DNA from: Vulcanimicrobium alpinum
Lineage (GTDB): Bacteria > Vulcanimicrobiota > Vulcanimicrobiia > Vulcanimicrobiales > Vulcanimicrobiaceae
Assembly (NCBI RefSeq): GCF_027923555.1
Contig: NZ_AP025523.1
Span: forward strand, 1,054,001-1,118,000
Reading direction: 5' to 3'
Length of the DNA: 64,000 bases
The notes beneath the pieces are model-generated. The model saw only the letters and a program-made list of their open reading frames with translations, ran no database searches and had not been told where the DNA came from. A program made the translations under genes and the position numbers. Positions 36,342 through 45,873 of the stretch are shown piece after piece (the first letter of the stretch is position 1; each line of letters opens with the position of its first letter).

Positions 36342-37297
36342 CGGGCGGCGTCCTGATCCTGACCGGACCGACCGCGTCGGGGAAGAGCGCCTTCGGCATC
36401 GCGGTCGCGGAGCGGTTCGGCGCGGAGATCGTCGGCGCCGACTCGCGGCAGATCTACCGCGGGATGACGATCGGGACCGCCGCGCCCGGCGAGGCGGAAC
36501 GCGCGCGCGTGCCGCATCATCTGATCGGCATTCTCGAGCCGCACGAGCGATACTCGGCGGCGCGGTTCGCGCGCGACGCGCTGGCCGCGATCGACGCGAT
36601 TCACGCGCGCGGGCGGAACGCGCTGGTCGTCGGCGGCACGGGCTTCTACATTCGCGCGCTGGCGGGCGACGTCGCGCTCTCGCCGACCCATGACGCGACG
36701 TTGCGCGAGCGGCTCGTGCACGAAGTGCGCGTGCATCCGGCGGACGTGCTGCACGGCTGGCTCTCGGCGCTCGATCCCGTGCGCGCGGCGGCGATCGTCC
36801 CGAACGACCGGTATCGAATCGTGCGCGCGCTCGAGGTCGCGCTCGCGCGACGCGCCGGAAGCGGCGATGCGCCGCGGCCTGCCGGCGATACCGGCACCCG
36901 CGCCGCACCGGATTCCGCCGAGAGTCTGCGCTCGCGCGGGATCGCGTATCGCAAGGTCGCGCTCGTCCCCGAACCCGCAGCGTTGCTTCCGCGCATCGAA
37001 CGGCGCGTCGACGCCATGCTCGCGGCCGGATTGCTCGCGGAAGCCGAGCGGATCGGCGGCGACGCGGTCGCGGCCGACGCGGTCGGCTATCGCGAAGCTC
37101 TCGCCTACCTCCGCGGATGGTCGACGGCAGCGGAGCTGCGCGCGCATCTGATTCGCAACACGCGCCGGTACGCGAAGCGGCAGGCGACGTGGCTGCGCAC
37201 CGAACCGGATCTCGCGCTGCTCGACGCGGCCGATCCGTTCGCCTTTGCGTGCCGCGCCGCACGCGCGCTCGGCTGGACGGATCGCGACGCCGACTGA
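36338..37297 (+). CDS. miaA: tRNA dimethylallyltransferase
   Basis: 319 residues from a GTG overlapping the mutL stop. The P-loop is LTGPTASGKSAFGIAVA, followed by DSRQIYRGMTIGTA and the VVGGTGFYIRAL motif. The C-terminal half has the RxxRALEV segment and the RNTRRYAKRQATWLRTE tail typical of MiaA. It transfers a dimethylallyl group to A37 of tRNAs reading UNN codons, giving the substrate for MiaB. The insert between about residues 175-200 is Pro/Ala-rich and variable. Confidence 0.96.
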   Translation: MTGGVLILTGPTASGKSAFGIAVAERFGAEIVGADSRQIYRGMTIGTAAPGEAERARVPHHLIGILEPHERYSAARFARDALAAIDAIHARGRNALVVGGTGFYIRALAGDVALSPTHDATLRERLVHEVRVHPADVLHGWLSALDPVRAAAIVPNDRYRIVRALEVALARRAGSGDAPRPAGDTGTRAAPDSAESLRSRGIAYRKVALVPEPAALLPRIERRVDAMLAAGLLAEAERIGGDAVAADAVGYREALAYLRGWSTAAELRAHLIRNTRRYAKRQATWLRTEPDLALLDAADPFAFACRAARALGWTDRDAD

Positions 37298-37339
37298 CGA
37301 GCGGGAGAGCCTCGGCGGGTTCCGGAAGGCAACCGTACT

Positions 37340-37597
37340 ATGGCGATTCCCCGGCCCGGCGCGCTTCAAGATACCTACCTCGCCGAGGTGAAGCGGCAGG
37401 CCGTCCCCGTAACCATCTATCTCGTCAACGGTTTTCAACTGCGCGGTGTGGTGAAGGGCTTCGACCCGTTCACCATCGTTCTCGAATACGAAAAGAAAGC
37501 GCATTTGATCTACAAGCACGCCGTCTCGACGATCTCGCCGCTCGGCGCCGTCGCCGGCCCGCTCGTCCCGGACGAAGCGGAGGTCGCGGCGTCGTGA
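37340..37597 (+). CDS. hfq: RNA chaperone Hfq
   Basis: 85 residues. Sm1 motif: VPVTIYLVNGFQLRGVVKGFDPFTIVLE; Sm2 motif: LIYKHAVSTISP (the YKHAI/V signature). The Gln near residue 8-10 (LQDTYL) and the YKH segment form the uridine-binding proximal face. Hfq hexamers pair small RNAs with mRNAs. It sits after miaA, as in many bacteria, and its stop overlaps the dapF GTG start. Confidence 0.97.
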   Translation: MAIPRPGALQDTYLAEVKRQAVPVTIYLVNGFQLRGVVKGFDPFTIVLEYEKKAHLIYKHAVSTISPLGAVAGPLVPDEAEVAAS

Positions 37598-38391
37598 CGA
37601 TCGCCGTTCCGATCGTCAAGACGAACGGAACCGGAAACGATTTCGTGATCGTCGACGAGCGCGTCGCACCTCTCGACGATCCGGTCGCGTTCGCGCGCCG
37701 CATCTGCGCGCGCGACGACGGCGGCCTCGGCGCCGACGGCGTGCTGCTCGTCGGATCCTCGCAGCACTTCGACGCGCGGATGCGCGTGATCAACGCCGAC
37801 GGCAGCGAAGCGGAGATGTGCGGCAACGGGATGCGCTGCGTCGCGCGCTACCTCGACGAGCACGACGGCATCGGCGCGGCGACGGTGGAAACGCTCGCCG
37901 GACCGATCGGGACCCGGATCATCGAACGTGCGCCGTACCGCATCGCGGTCGAGATGGCCGAGCCGCGGATCGGCGATCGGATCGTTCTCGCGCGCGGCGA
38001 CGGCGGCGCGTTCGACGACGTGACGCCGGTCGACGTCGGCAACCCCCACGTCGTCATCGTCGTCGACGACTTCCGCGACATCGACCTCGCGGTCGACGGT
38101 GCGCGGATCGAACGCGATCCGCGTTTTCCGCATGGCACCAACGTGCATTTCGTCGCGCTCCGCGGCGAACGGATCGACGTGGTGCACTGGGAGCGCGGCG
38201 CGGGCGCCACGCAGGCTTGCGGCACCGGTGCGGTCGCGGTCGCGGCGGTGCTGATGGCGAGCGGCCGGGCGGCCTCCCCCGTGATGCTGCACGTCCCCGG
38301 CGGGCTGCTCGAAGTCGCGTGGACGCCGGGGACGCGCCCGACGCTCGTCGGCGACGCGGTGCGCGAATTCGAACGCACCGTCAGTATCTGA
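37594..38391 (+). CDS. dapF: Diaminopimelate epimerase
   Basis: 265 residues from a GTG overlapping the hfq stop. Both catalytic cysteines are present in their motifs, AEMCGNGMRC and TQACGTGAVA, and the N-terminal KTNGTGNDFVIVDE is typical. It interconverts LL- and meso-diaminopimelate for lysine and peptidoglycan synthesis. It is the last housekeeping gene before the radical SAM gene 13 bases downstream. Confidence 0.96.
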   Translation: MTIAVPIVKTNGTGNDFVIVDERVAPLDDPVAFARRICARDDGGLGADGVLLVGSSQHFDARMRVINADGSEAEMCGNGMRCVARYLDEHDGIGAATVETLAGPIGTRIIERAPYRIAVEMAEPRIGDRIVLARGDGGAFDDVTPVDVGNPHVVIVVDDFRDIDLAVDGARIERDPRFPHGTNVHFVALRGERIDVVHWERGAGATQACGTGAVAVAAVLMASGRAASPVMLHVPGGLLEVAWTPGTRPTLVGDAVREFERTVSI

Positions 38392-38404
38392 TCGCCGTCC
38401 CCGC

Positions 38405-39616
38405 ATGATCGGACTGGCCTACACCGACACGCGCGGACGCATCTATTTCGACGAGACGCGCTCGCCGCTCGCCGACGCCGGGATCGAACGCGCGGCGCTG
38501 CGCGAGGAACTGATCCCCGCCCCGCCCGGGACCGTCACGGCGATGCTCCCCGGCCGCGCGCCGCTGCTCGCCGGCGGACGGACCGCGAGCCGCCGGACCG
38601 CGCTCTCGGCGCTGCTTCCCGCCGGCTACACGCGGCTGCTGCTCCCGGCGTATCGACACGGCGCCGAGGCGCCGCCGCTGCCGCTCTTCGGCTACACGTT
38701 TGCCTGCGTCGTCGACGACGAGCTCCACGTCGCCGCGATGCGCACCGATGAGAGCGAAAATTGGACGCCGCGCTACTTCGCGGAGGGCGAACTCGAGCGA
38801 ATTCTCGCGCGCCGGCAAGCCGACGATCCGCAAAACCGGACGCTGGCCCAGCTTGCGCTCTGTTCGCGCGACTACGGCTGCTTTACGGCGCAGAACGTCT
38901 TTCTCGACCGCGGCGAAGCAGCGTTGCCCGTCTCGCCGAAGTGCAATGCCGCGTGCGTTGGCTGCATCTCGGAGCTCGCGCCGGAGGCCGGAATGCCGTC
39001 GCCGCAGAGGCGCGTCGCCTTCGATGCCGATCCCGACGACATCGCCCGGATCGCGATCCGCCATCTCGAGCGCGTCCCCGACGGGATCGTCTCGTTCGGG
39101 CAAGGCTGTGAGGGCGAACCGCTCCTGCGGGTGACGACGATCGAGCGCGCGATCGCGAAGATCCGCGCGGTCCGCGCCAACGGCACGATCAACCTCAACA
39201 CGAACGGTTCGCTGCCCAAGAGCCTCGCGCGTCTGATCGACGCAGGCCTGCAGGCCGTCCGCGTCAGCCTCAACTCGGTGCGCGCCCAACCGTACGCGGC
39301 CTATTACCGGCCGACGGGCTACGATATCGAGGACGTGCTCTCGTCGGTCGCGCTCGCGGTCGATCGCGGCCTGCGCGTCTCGCTGAATTACCTGACGCAT
39401 CCGGGCGTGACGGACGAGCGCGCCGAGGCCGACGCACTCGAAGCGTTCCTGCGTGCCCATCCCGTCGCGCTCGTCCAAACGCGCACGCTGAACATCGATC
39501 CCGAGCGCTACTTCGCCGCCGTCGGCCGGCCGCGCGAGCCGATCGGGATGCGCGAAGCGCTTGCGCGGATCGAACGTCTGGGGATTTCGCTCGGCAACTT
39601 CACGCACACGCACTAA
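38405..39616 (+). CDS. Radical SAM protein of unknown substrate
   Basis: 403 residues. C180, C184 and C187 form the CxxxCxxC cluster motif (KCNAACVGC). Downstream are the glycine-rich SAM segment FGQGCEGEPLL, the NTNGS strand and VRVSLNSV, as in SPASM-less radical SAM barrels. The N-terminal ~165 residues form an extra domain I do not recognise, with a further Cys pair near 153 and 159. The reaction is unknown. It lies right after dapF, and its stop codon overlaps that of the convergent GDPH-motif gene (CTAA). Confidence 0.85.
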   Translation: MIGLAYTDTRGRIYFDETRSPLADAGIERAALREELIPAPPGTVTAMLPGRAPLLAGGRTASRRTALSALLPAGYTRLLLPAYRHGAEAPPLPLFGYTFACVVDDELHVAAMRTDESENWTPRYFAEGELERILARRQADDPQNRTLAQLALCSRDYGCFTAQNVFLDRGEAALPVSPKCNAACVGCISELAPEAGMPSPQRRVAFDADPDDIARIAIRHLERVPDGIVSFGQGCEGEPLLRVTTIERAIAKIRAVRANGTINLNTNGSLPKSLARLIDAGLQAVRVSLNSVRAQPYAAYYRPTGYDIEDVLSSVALAVDRGLRVSLNYLTHPGVTDERAEADALEAFLRAHPVALVQTRTLNIDPERYFAAVGRPREPIGMREALARIERLGISLGNFTHTH

Positions 39617-40458
39617 GCCTGCGCGGGACGGCGATGGTGACCGCCGTGGTGCGGGCGGCCCTGCTCGACGACGTCGCCGCCGATCCCGAGCTGATGTGCG
39701 TGCGTCGTCACGTCGACGCCCGCGCCATTCGCCCGCAGCGTCGTGCTGATCGTGCCGCCGGAGTCGTTCGCGGCGCTCACGACGAGCGAACCGTCCTGAT
39801 TTTCGGTGACCGTCTCGCCGCCGCCGAGGGTGACGCTCGCGCCTTTCTCGATGCCGATCTGCTCGCCGCCGCTCACGATCGCGACGCTGCCGTCGTTGCG
39901 CATCGTCACGCAGTCGAAGCCGCCCCCGGCGTGCACCGTTGCGGCGCGATTGTACGTCACGCCGTTCGCGTCCGACTGCGTCACCGCGGTGGAGACGCGA
40001 TAGCCGCCGGCGACGGCGTTCGTTTCCACCAAATCGTCGTGCGAGGCCATGCTGTCGAAGTGCTGGTCGACGTTCTGCGTCCCCGCCGGCGTCCGGATCG
40101 TGCCGGTCTGCGCGAGGTGCGGGTCGCCGGTCGAACTGATGTCGACGTCGCCGGCCTGCTCGGCGGCATGAAACGGCGACGGCGCCGTCGTGCCGCCGCT
40201 CTGCGCGCCCGCAGCGAACGTGCCGACGACCTGCTGCAGCACCGCGAGGATCAGCTGAAGCACGCCGAACACCGTGCCGGCGTTGTTCGCGCCGCCCTGC
40301 GAGAGCGCGTTGCCGATCGGAGACCACCACGGCGTCGCGACGCCGTCGGCGGCCGGCGCGGCCGTCGTGCTGCGCGCCGGCGGCGCCTCATCGGGGAAAC
40401 CGTATCTCTGCGGCACGAAGGGTCCCGCGATCCCCGGCCATTGCGGACTGTTCATCAT
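39613..40458 (-). CDS. Hypothetical protein with a GDPH motif and His-rich tail
   Basis: 281 residues from ATG 40458, which has AGGAG upstream; earlier in-frame ATGs lack this. Layout: Pro/Ala-rich start, a hydrophobic stretch near 60-83 (GTVFGVLQLILAVLQQVV), then STGDPHLAQTGT with GDPH at 111-114. A Gly/Asn/Asp-rich beta-type repeat region follows, and the protein ends in a His/Gly-rich tail. GDPH is the self-cleavage site of von Willebrand D-type and DUF1521 autoproteolytic domains, cut between Asp and Pro. Whether it cleaves here is unknown. No conventional signal peptide is seen. I do not recognise the family overall. Confidence 0.7.
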   Translation of the reverse strand: MMNSPQWPGIAGPFVPQRYGFPDEAPPARSTTAAPAADGVATPWWSPIGNALSQGGANNAGTVFGVLQLILAVLQQVVGTFAAGAQSGGTTAPSPFHAAEQAGDVDISSTGDPHLAQTGTIRTPAGTQNVDQHFDSMASHDDLVETNAVAGGYRVSTAVTQSDANGVTYNRAATVHAGGGFDCVTMRNDGSVAIVSGGEQIGIEKGASVTLGGGETVTENQDGSLVVSAANDSGGTISTTLRANGAGVDVTTHAHQLGIGGDVVEQGRPHHGGHHRRPAQA

Positions 40459-40532
40459 CGCTGCGCGTCGTCTCCTGAGTGAGGGTGTGCACCCCTCCAT
40501 CACGACGACGCGCCGGCGCGGCTAGTCTCCGG

Positions 40533-41207
40533 TCAGCCCACCAAGGCGGCGCAGACGTCGGAGCGCGTGTCGCGCTTGATCATAGCGATCACGTCGTCGC
40601 CGCGCTGCAGCGTCGTGTCGCCGTTGGGGACGACCACGTCGCCGCCGCCCCGATCGACCGCGACGATCACGCTCCCGCGCGGGAGCGAGACCTCGGCGAT
40701 CCGCTTGCCGCGCGCCGGGCTGTCCTCGGCGATCCGCAGCTGCACCAGTTCCAGATCGCCGTGGCCGACGCGCGCGAGCGGTTCGAGGTGCGCGGCGTTC
40801 ACGTTCACCCGCTCGTCGATCATCTCGAGGATGATCTCGGTCGACGAGATCACGGTGACGGGCCGATCGGCGTCGAGCGACTCGAAGATCAGTTTGTTCT
40901 TCGGGTTGTTGACGCGCGCGATACAGCGCGCCGACGAGTGTTTCTTAGTGATGATGCAGACGACGAGGTTGTCTTCGTCGTCGCCGGTGTCGGCGACCAC
41001 GACGTCGGCGCGCTGGACGCCCGCCTGCAGGAGGATGTTCGGATCGCAGCCGTCGCCGACGATCGCGATGTCGGTTTCGAGCAGGTTCGTCATCATCTGC
41101 GCTTTGCGCGCGTCCTTTTCGATGACGACGACTTCGTGCTGCTGCTTGATGAGGCCGCGCGCAAGATAGGTGCCGACCTTGCCGCCGCCGACGATCAGGA
41201 TGAACAC
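40533..41207 (-). CDS. TrkA-type NAD-binding K+ transport regulator (RCK domain), copy 2
   Basis: 224 residues. The Rossmann motif ILIVGGGKVGTYLARGL is at the start, with the acidic residue binding the ribose in VVVIEKD. A TrkA-C domain follows (LVQLRIAEDSPARGKRIAEVSLPRGSVIVAV). These proteins gate Trk/Ktr potassium channels in response to NAD(H) or cyclic di-AMP. It starts one base after the stop of the similar gene to its right, forming a two-gene operon with no transporter subunit in the window. Confidence 0.9.
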   Translation of the reverse strand: MFILIVGGGKVGTYLARGLIKQQHEVVVIEKDARKAQMMTNLLETDIAIVGDGCDPNILLQAGVQRADVVVADTGDDEDNLVVCIITKKHSSARCIARVNNPKNKLIFESLDADRPVTVISSTEIILEMIDERVNVNAAHLEPLARVGHGDLELVQLRIAEDSPARGKRIAEVSLPRGSVIVAVDRGGGDVVVPNGDTTLQRGDDVIAMIKRDTRSDVCAALVG

Positions 41208-41208
41208 G

Positions 41209-41883
41209 TCAGGCGGTCAGTCGAGCTTCCGGGCGCGCCGACGAGAATGCCGCTGCAAACTGGGTGAGCGCTTCGGGCGAGACGATCGCGTTGATCTCGT
41301 CGCCTTCGACCAGGACGTCGCCGGGCGAGGCGACGCTGACGCTGCCGAGCCGCCGGATCGCGGCGATGCGGATCTTTCCGTCCATCTCGACGAGGTCGAC
41401 GCGCTTGCCGGCCTGCGCCCGCGTGACCGTCGCGACGAGCGACGAGAGTTTGCCGAAATCGAAGGTGGGGACGCTGGCGTACGCGACGTCCTGCAGGCGG
41501 TCACGGATCGTCTGCGCGCCGATCGTCGTCGGCGAGAACGTCTCGATCCCGAGCTCGCGATAGAGCTGGCCGCGCGGCGGATCGTAGATGCGCGCGACGA
41601 TCTTGGGGATCCGGAACATCTTCTGGGCGATGAGCGCTGCCATCACGTTGCGATTGTCGCCGTCGGTGACGGCGACGAAGCCGTCAGCCCGCTCGGCGCC
41701 CGCCCGCTTGAGCACGTCGTAGTCGATGCCGGTGCCGACTTCGACCTGGCCGCCGAACCGGTTCCCCAGCCGTTTGAACGCGGCGGGATTCTCGTCCACG
41801 ACGACGACGTCGTGCTTGTCGGCGACGAGCAGCTTGGCGAGGGTCGACCCTACGCGCCCGCATCCGACGATCAGATATCTCAT
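41209..41883 (-). CDS. TrkA-type NAD-binding K+ transport regulator (RCK domain), copy 1
   Basis: 224 residues, the same length as its partner. The N-terminal motif is MRYLIVGCGRVGSTLAKLLV, with VVVVDENPAAF as the ribose-binding strand. The C-terminal TrkA-C domain includes RIAAIRRLGSVSVASPGDVLVEGDEI. Paired RCK proteins of this kind often act together as heteromers on a TrkH/TrkG subunit. It is the first gene of the two-gene minus-strand operon and lies 95 bases from tRNA-Pro. Confidence 0.9.
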   Translation of the reverse strand: MRYLIVGCGRVGSTLAKLLVADKHDVVVVDENPAAFKRLGNRFGGQVEVGTGIDYDVLKRAGAERADGFVAVTDGDNRNVMAALIAQKMFRIPKIVARIYDPPRGQLYRELGIETFSPTTIGAQTIRDRLQDVAYASVPTFDFGKLSSLVATVTRAQAGKRVDLVEMDGKIRIAAIRRLGSVSVASPGDVLVEGDEINAIVSPEALTQFAAAFSSARPEARLTA

Positions 41884-41978
41884 GGAAGCGTCCTGTGGTT
41901 TCGTTGCGCCGGGCGTTGTTCCCGCGGAAGGAGGCGAGTTGCCCTGTGCGAATCCCGTGGTTTTGGTCCAAGCCGTTA

Positions 41979-42055
41979 CGGGGCGTAGCTCAGCTTGGTA
42001 GAGCGCTGCGTTCGGGACGCAGAGGTCACAGGTTCAAATCCTGCCGCCCCGACCA
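41979..42055 (+). tRNA. tRNA-Pro (anticodon CGG), CCA encoded
   Basis: A full 77-base cloverleaf: acceptor arms CGGGGCG and CGCCCCG, D-arm GCTC-AGCTTGGTA-GAGC, anticodon stem CTGCG/CGCAG enclosing TTCGGGA with CGG at 42013-42015, T-arm ACAGG-TTCAAAT-CCTGC, then A-CCA. The outermost T-stem pair is A-C, the only mismatch. Confidence 0.97.
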
Positions 42056-42098
42056 TTTCACATGCCGGGCCGTCCCGGCAACACCGAGCGGGCCGCCG

Positions 42099-42482
42099 TT
42101 GTTCTCTCGTTTCAGCCCAGCAGCCCGACGCGTGCTCCGAGCCGCGGAGCAAGAGTGCCGGAACCATAACCACTACTACGTGGGCGCCGAGCACATGCTC
42201 TACGCACTGCTCGAGGAGCACGACGGCAGCGTCGACGCTCGGCTCGCCGCCGTCGGCGTCGAGCCTTCTCGCATCCACGCGGAGATCAAGCGCTCCCTCG
42301 GTACCGGTGACGGCCGCACGTGGGAGGGCATCCTGGTGACACCTCGGGTGCGGAAGATCGTAGAAATCGCAGAGCGTCTCGCGGGAGACCATGAGATCGA
42401 GCCGCTCGATCTGTTCGAAGCGATCCGGACCGAAGGCGGCGGACTCGCTGCCGAGATCCTGAGGCGCGCATGGAACAGTTGA
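42099..42482 (+). CDS. Clp N-terminal (Clp repeat) domain protein without an ATPase
   Basis: 127 residues from a TTG start. This start is chosen because the first residues (FSRFSPAARRVLRAAEQEC) align with the start of ClpC/ClpB N-domains; earlier sequence in the frame is tRNA. Two Clp repeats are visible (VGAEHMLYALLEEHDGSVDARLAAVGVEP and VTPRVRKIVEIAERLAGDHEIEPLDLFEAI). The AAA+ domains are absent. Isolated N-domains bind substrates or adaptors of Clp machines, so a regulatory or adaptor role is possible. It overlaps the DedA gene by 13 bases. Confidence 0.75.
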   Translation: MFSRFSPAARRVLRAAEQECRNHNHYYVGAEHMLYALLEEHDGSVDARLAAVGVEPSRIHAEIKRSLGTGDGRTWEGILVTPRVRKIVEIAERLAGDHEIEPLDLFEAIRTEGGGLAAEILRRAWNS

Positions 42483-43123
42483 CCCACATCGTTCACGACG
42501 TCGTCGTCCATCTCGGCTACGCCGGGCTGTTCATCGTGATGATGCTCGGCAACATGGGCGCGCCGGCGGGGACGGAGATCGTGATGCCGACGGCGGGCGG
42601 CCTCGCGGCGCAGGGTCATTTTCCGGGGATCCCGGGGGTGGCGACGTGGCTGCTCGTCGGGCTGGTGGGGACCGCGGGCGAAGTCGTCGGCGGCGCGCTC
42701 CTCTACGCGGTGGGCTACTACGGAGGCGAACCGTTCCTCGAGCGGTACGGAAAATACATCGGGTTCAAGCAGAAAGAGCTCGTGCGCGTCCACGGGTTCT
42801 ACGAGCGCTTCGGCAACCAGACGGTGTTCTGGTGCCGGTTCATCCCGTTCATCCGCGGCGTTGCCGCGTTCCCCGCCGGCGTTGCGCGGATGCAGAAGCG
42901 CTATTTCGTGACGTACACGGCGCTCGGCTCGGCGATCTTCTGCTTCGGGCTGGCGTATCTCGGCAACTTGGCGGGGAAGAACGTCGACGCGCTCGACGCG
43001 ACCTTGCACAAGTTTTCGACCGCGTTCATCGTCGGGCTTGTCGTGGTGATCGTCGCCTTCGTCGTCTACAAGATCGTGACGCGCGGCCGCAAGCGCGCCG
43101 CAGCCGAACGCGACATCGCATAA
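42470..43123 (+). CDS. DedA-family membrane protein
   Basis: 217 residues with four to five membrane segments. The DedA/SNARE-associated signature is present: GNMGAPAGTEIVMPTAGGLAAQGH near the start, then GEVVGGALLYAVGYYGG, and FWCRFIPFIRGVAAFPAGVARM with the conserved Arg. Family members are undecaprenyl-phosphate or phosphatidyl lipid flippases and affect envelope stability. The start overlaps the Clp-N gene by 13 bases; uvrC begins 16 bases later. Confidence 0.9.
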   Translation: MEQLTHIVHDVVVHLGYAGLFIVMMLGNMGAPAGTEIVMPTAGGLAAQGHFPGIPGVATWLLVGLVGTAGEVVGGALLYAVGYYGGEPFLERYGKYIGFKQKELVRVHGFYERFGNQTVFWCRFIPFIRGVAAFPAGVARMQKRYFVTYTALGSAIFCFGLAYLGNLAGKNVDALDATLHKFSTAFIVGLVVVIVAFVVYKIVTRGRKRAAAERDIA

Positions 43124-43139
43124 CGCACCGCCCGCGGTC

Positions 43140-45161
<2,022 letters not shown>

Positions 45162-45182
45162 TCGCGCGCGCGACCGCGGCTG

Positions 45183-45389
45183 CTACGGGGCGCTCGCGGT
45201 CCCCAGGGGCTCGATCGCGTCGATCATCTCGATCGGCAGCGAGATGTCCCGTGCGTCTCCGCGAAAAAAGGCGGAGATCGCGGTCGGTCCGAGGATGTCG
45301 GTGCGGAACTCTCCGGTGTGCACCGAGCCGTCGGAGAGCCGGATCCGGACGTGGCCGGCCGCGCGGGGCAGAAACTCGTCGATCGCCAT
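45183..45389 (-). CDS. Small hypothetical protein (68 residues)
   Basis: A compact beta-rich frame from ATG 45389 with VRIRLSDGSVHTGEFRTDIL followed by ISLPIEMIDAIEPL, resembling Sm-like or LSm/PilZ-sized barrels but not clearly any known family. It converges on uvrC with a 21-base gap. Amphipathic strand pattern and a clean start support it; function unknown. Confidence 0.5.
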   Translation of the reverse strand: MAIDEFLPRAAGHVRIRLSDGSVHTGEFRTDILGPTAISAFFRGDARDISLPIEMIDAIEPLGTASAP

Positions 45390-45477
45390 GGCGCGACTGT
45401 ACGGCCTGAACGAGGGTCGGGGCGGTAGCACAGGTCACGCGGCGGGCGCACGCGCCGAGCAAGGAGAACCCTGACGC

Positions 45478-45840
45478 ATGGGCTTCGTCATCAGACTCGT
45501 CGTCAACGCCGCGGCGTTGCTCGTGGTCGCCTATCTGGTCCCGGGGATCCACGTCTCGGGGTTCGTCGGCGCGCTGATCGCGGCGCTGATCCTCGGCATC
45601 GTCAACGCGGTCCTCAAACCGATCCTGGTGCTGCTCAGCCTTCCGCTCGAGATCCTCACGCTGGGTCTCTTCACGCTCGTCATCAACGCGCTGCTGTTCT
45701 GGCTCGTCGGCGCGATCGGGTTCGGGATGCGGGTGGACGGCTTCTGGCCCGCGTTCTGGGGCGCGCTCGTGATGTCGATCGTCTCGTGGATTCTCTCGGC
45801 GATCACCGGCGCCGACCGGCCCGCGCGCACGCGCGCGTAA
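45478..45840 (+). CDS. Phage holin family 4 (PF04020-like) membrane protein
   Basis: 120 residues with four hydrophobic helices. NAVLKPILVLLSLPLEILTLGLFTLVINALLFW is the signature of this family, named from a mycobacteriophage-like protein but widespread in chromosomes without phage. AAGGAGAACC before the start gives a good ribosome site. No other phage genes occur nearby, so the name should not be read as a prophage sign. Function unknown. Confidence 0.85.
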   Translation: MGFVIRLVVNAAALLVVAYLVPGIHVSGFVGALIAALILGIVNAVLKPILVLLSLPLEILTLGLFTLVINALLFWLVGAIGFGMRVDGFWPAFWGALVMSIVSWILSAITGADRPARTRA

Positions 45841-45873
45841 CCTTGGCGGCGGCGCGCGGTTCGTGATCTGACG

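Noticed and set aside
41979-42055. tRNA-Pro as a pseudo-tRNA because of the A-C pair in the T-stem
   Set aside because: All other stems pair, the loops and the encoded CCA are normal, and a single closing mismatch is tolerated in real tRNAs.
41979-42055. tRNA-Pro as an integration site of a genomic island
   Set aside because: No integrase gene and no repeated tRNA 3' end were found within the window; the neighbours are ordinary chromosomal genes.
45478-45840. Holin-like gene as a sign of a prophage
   Set aside because: The family is common in ordinary chromosomes. No integrase, capsid, tail or lysis genes lie nearby.
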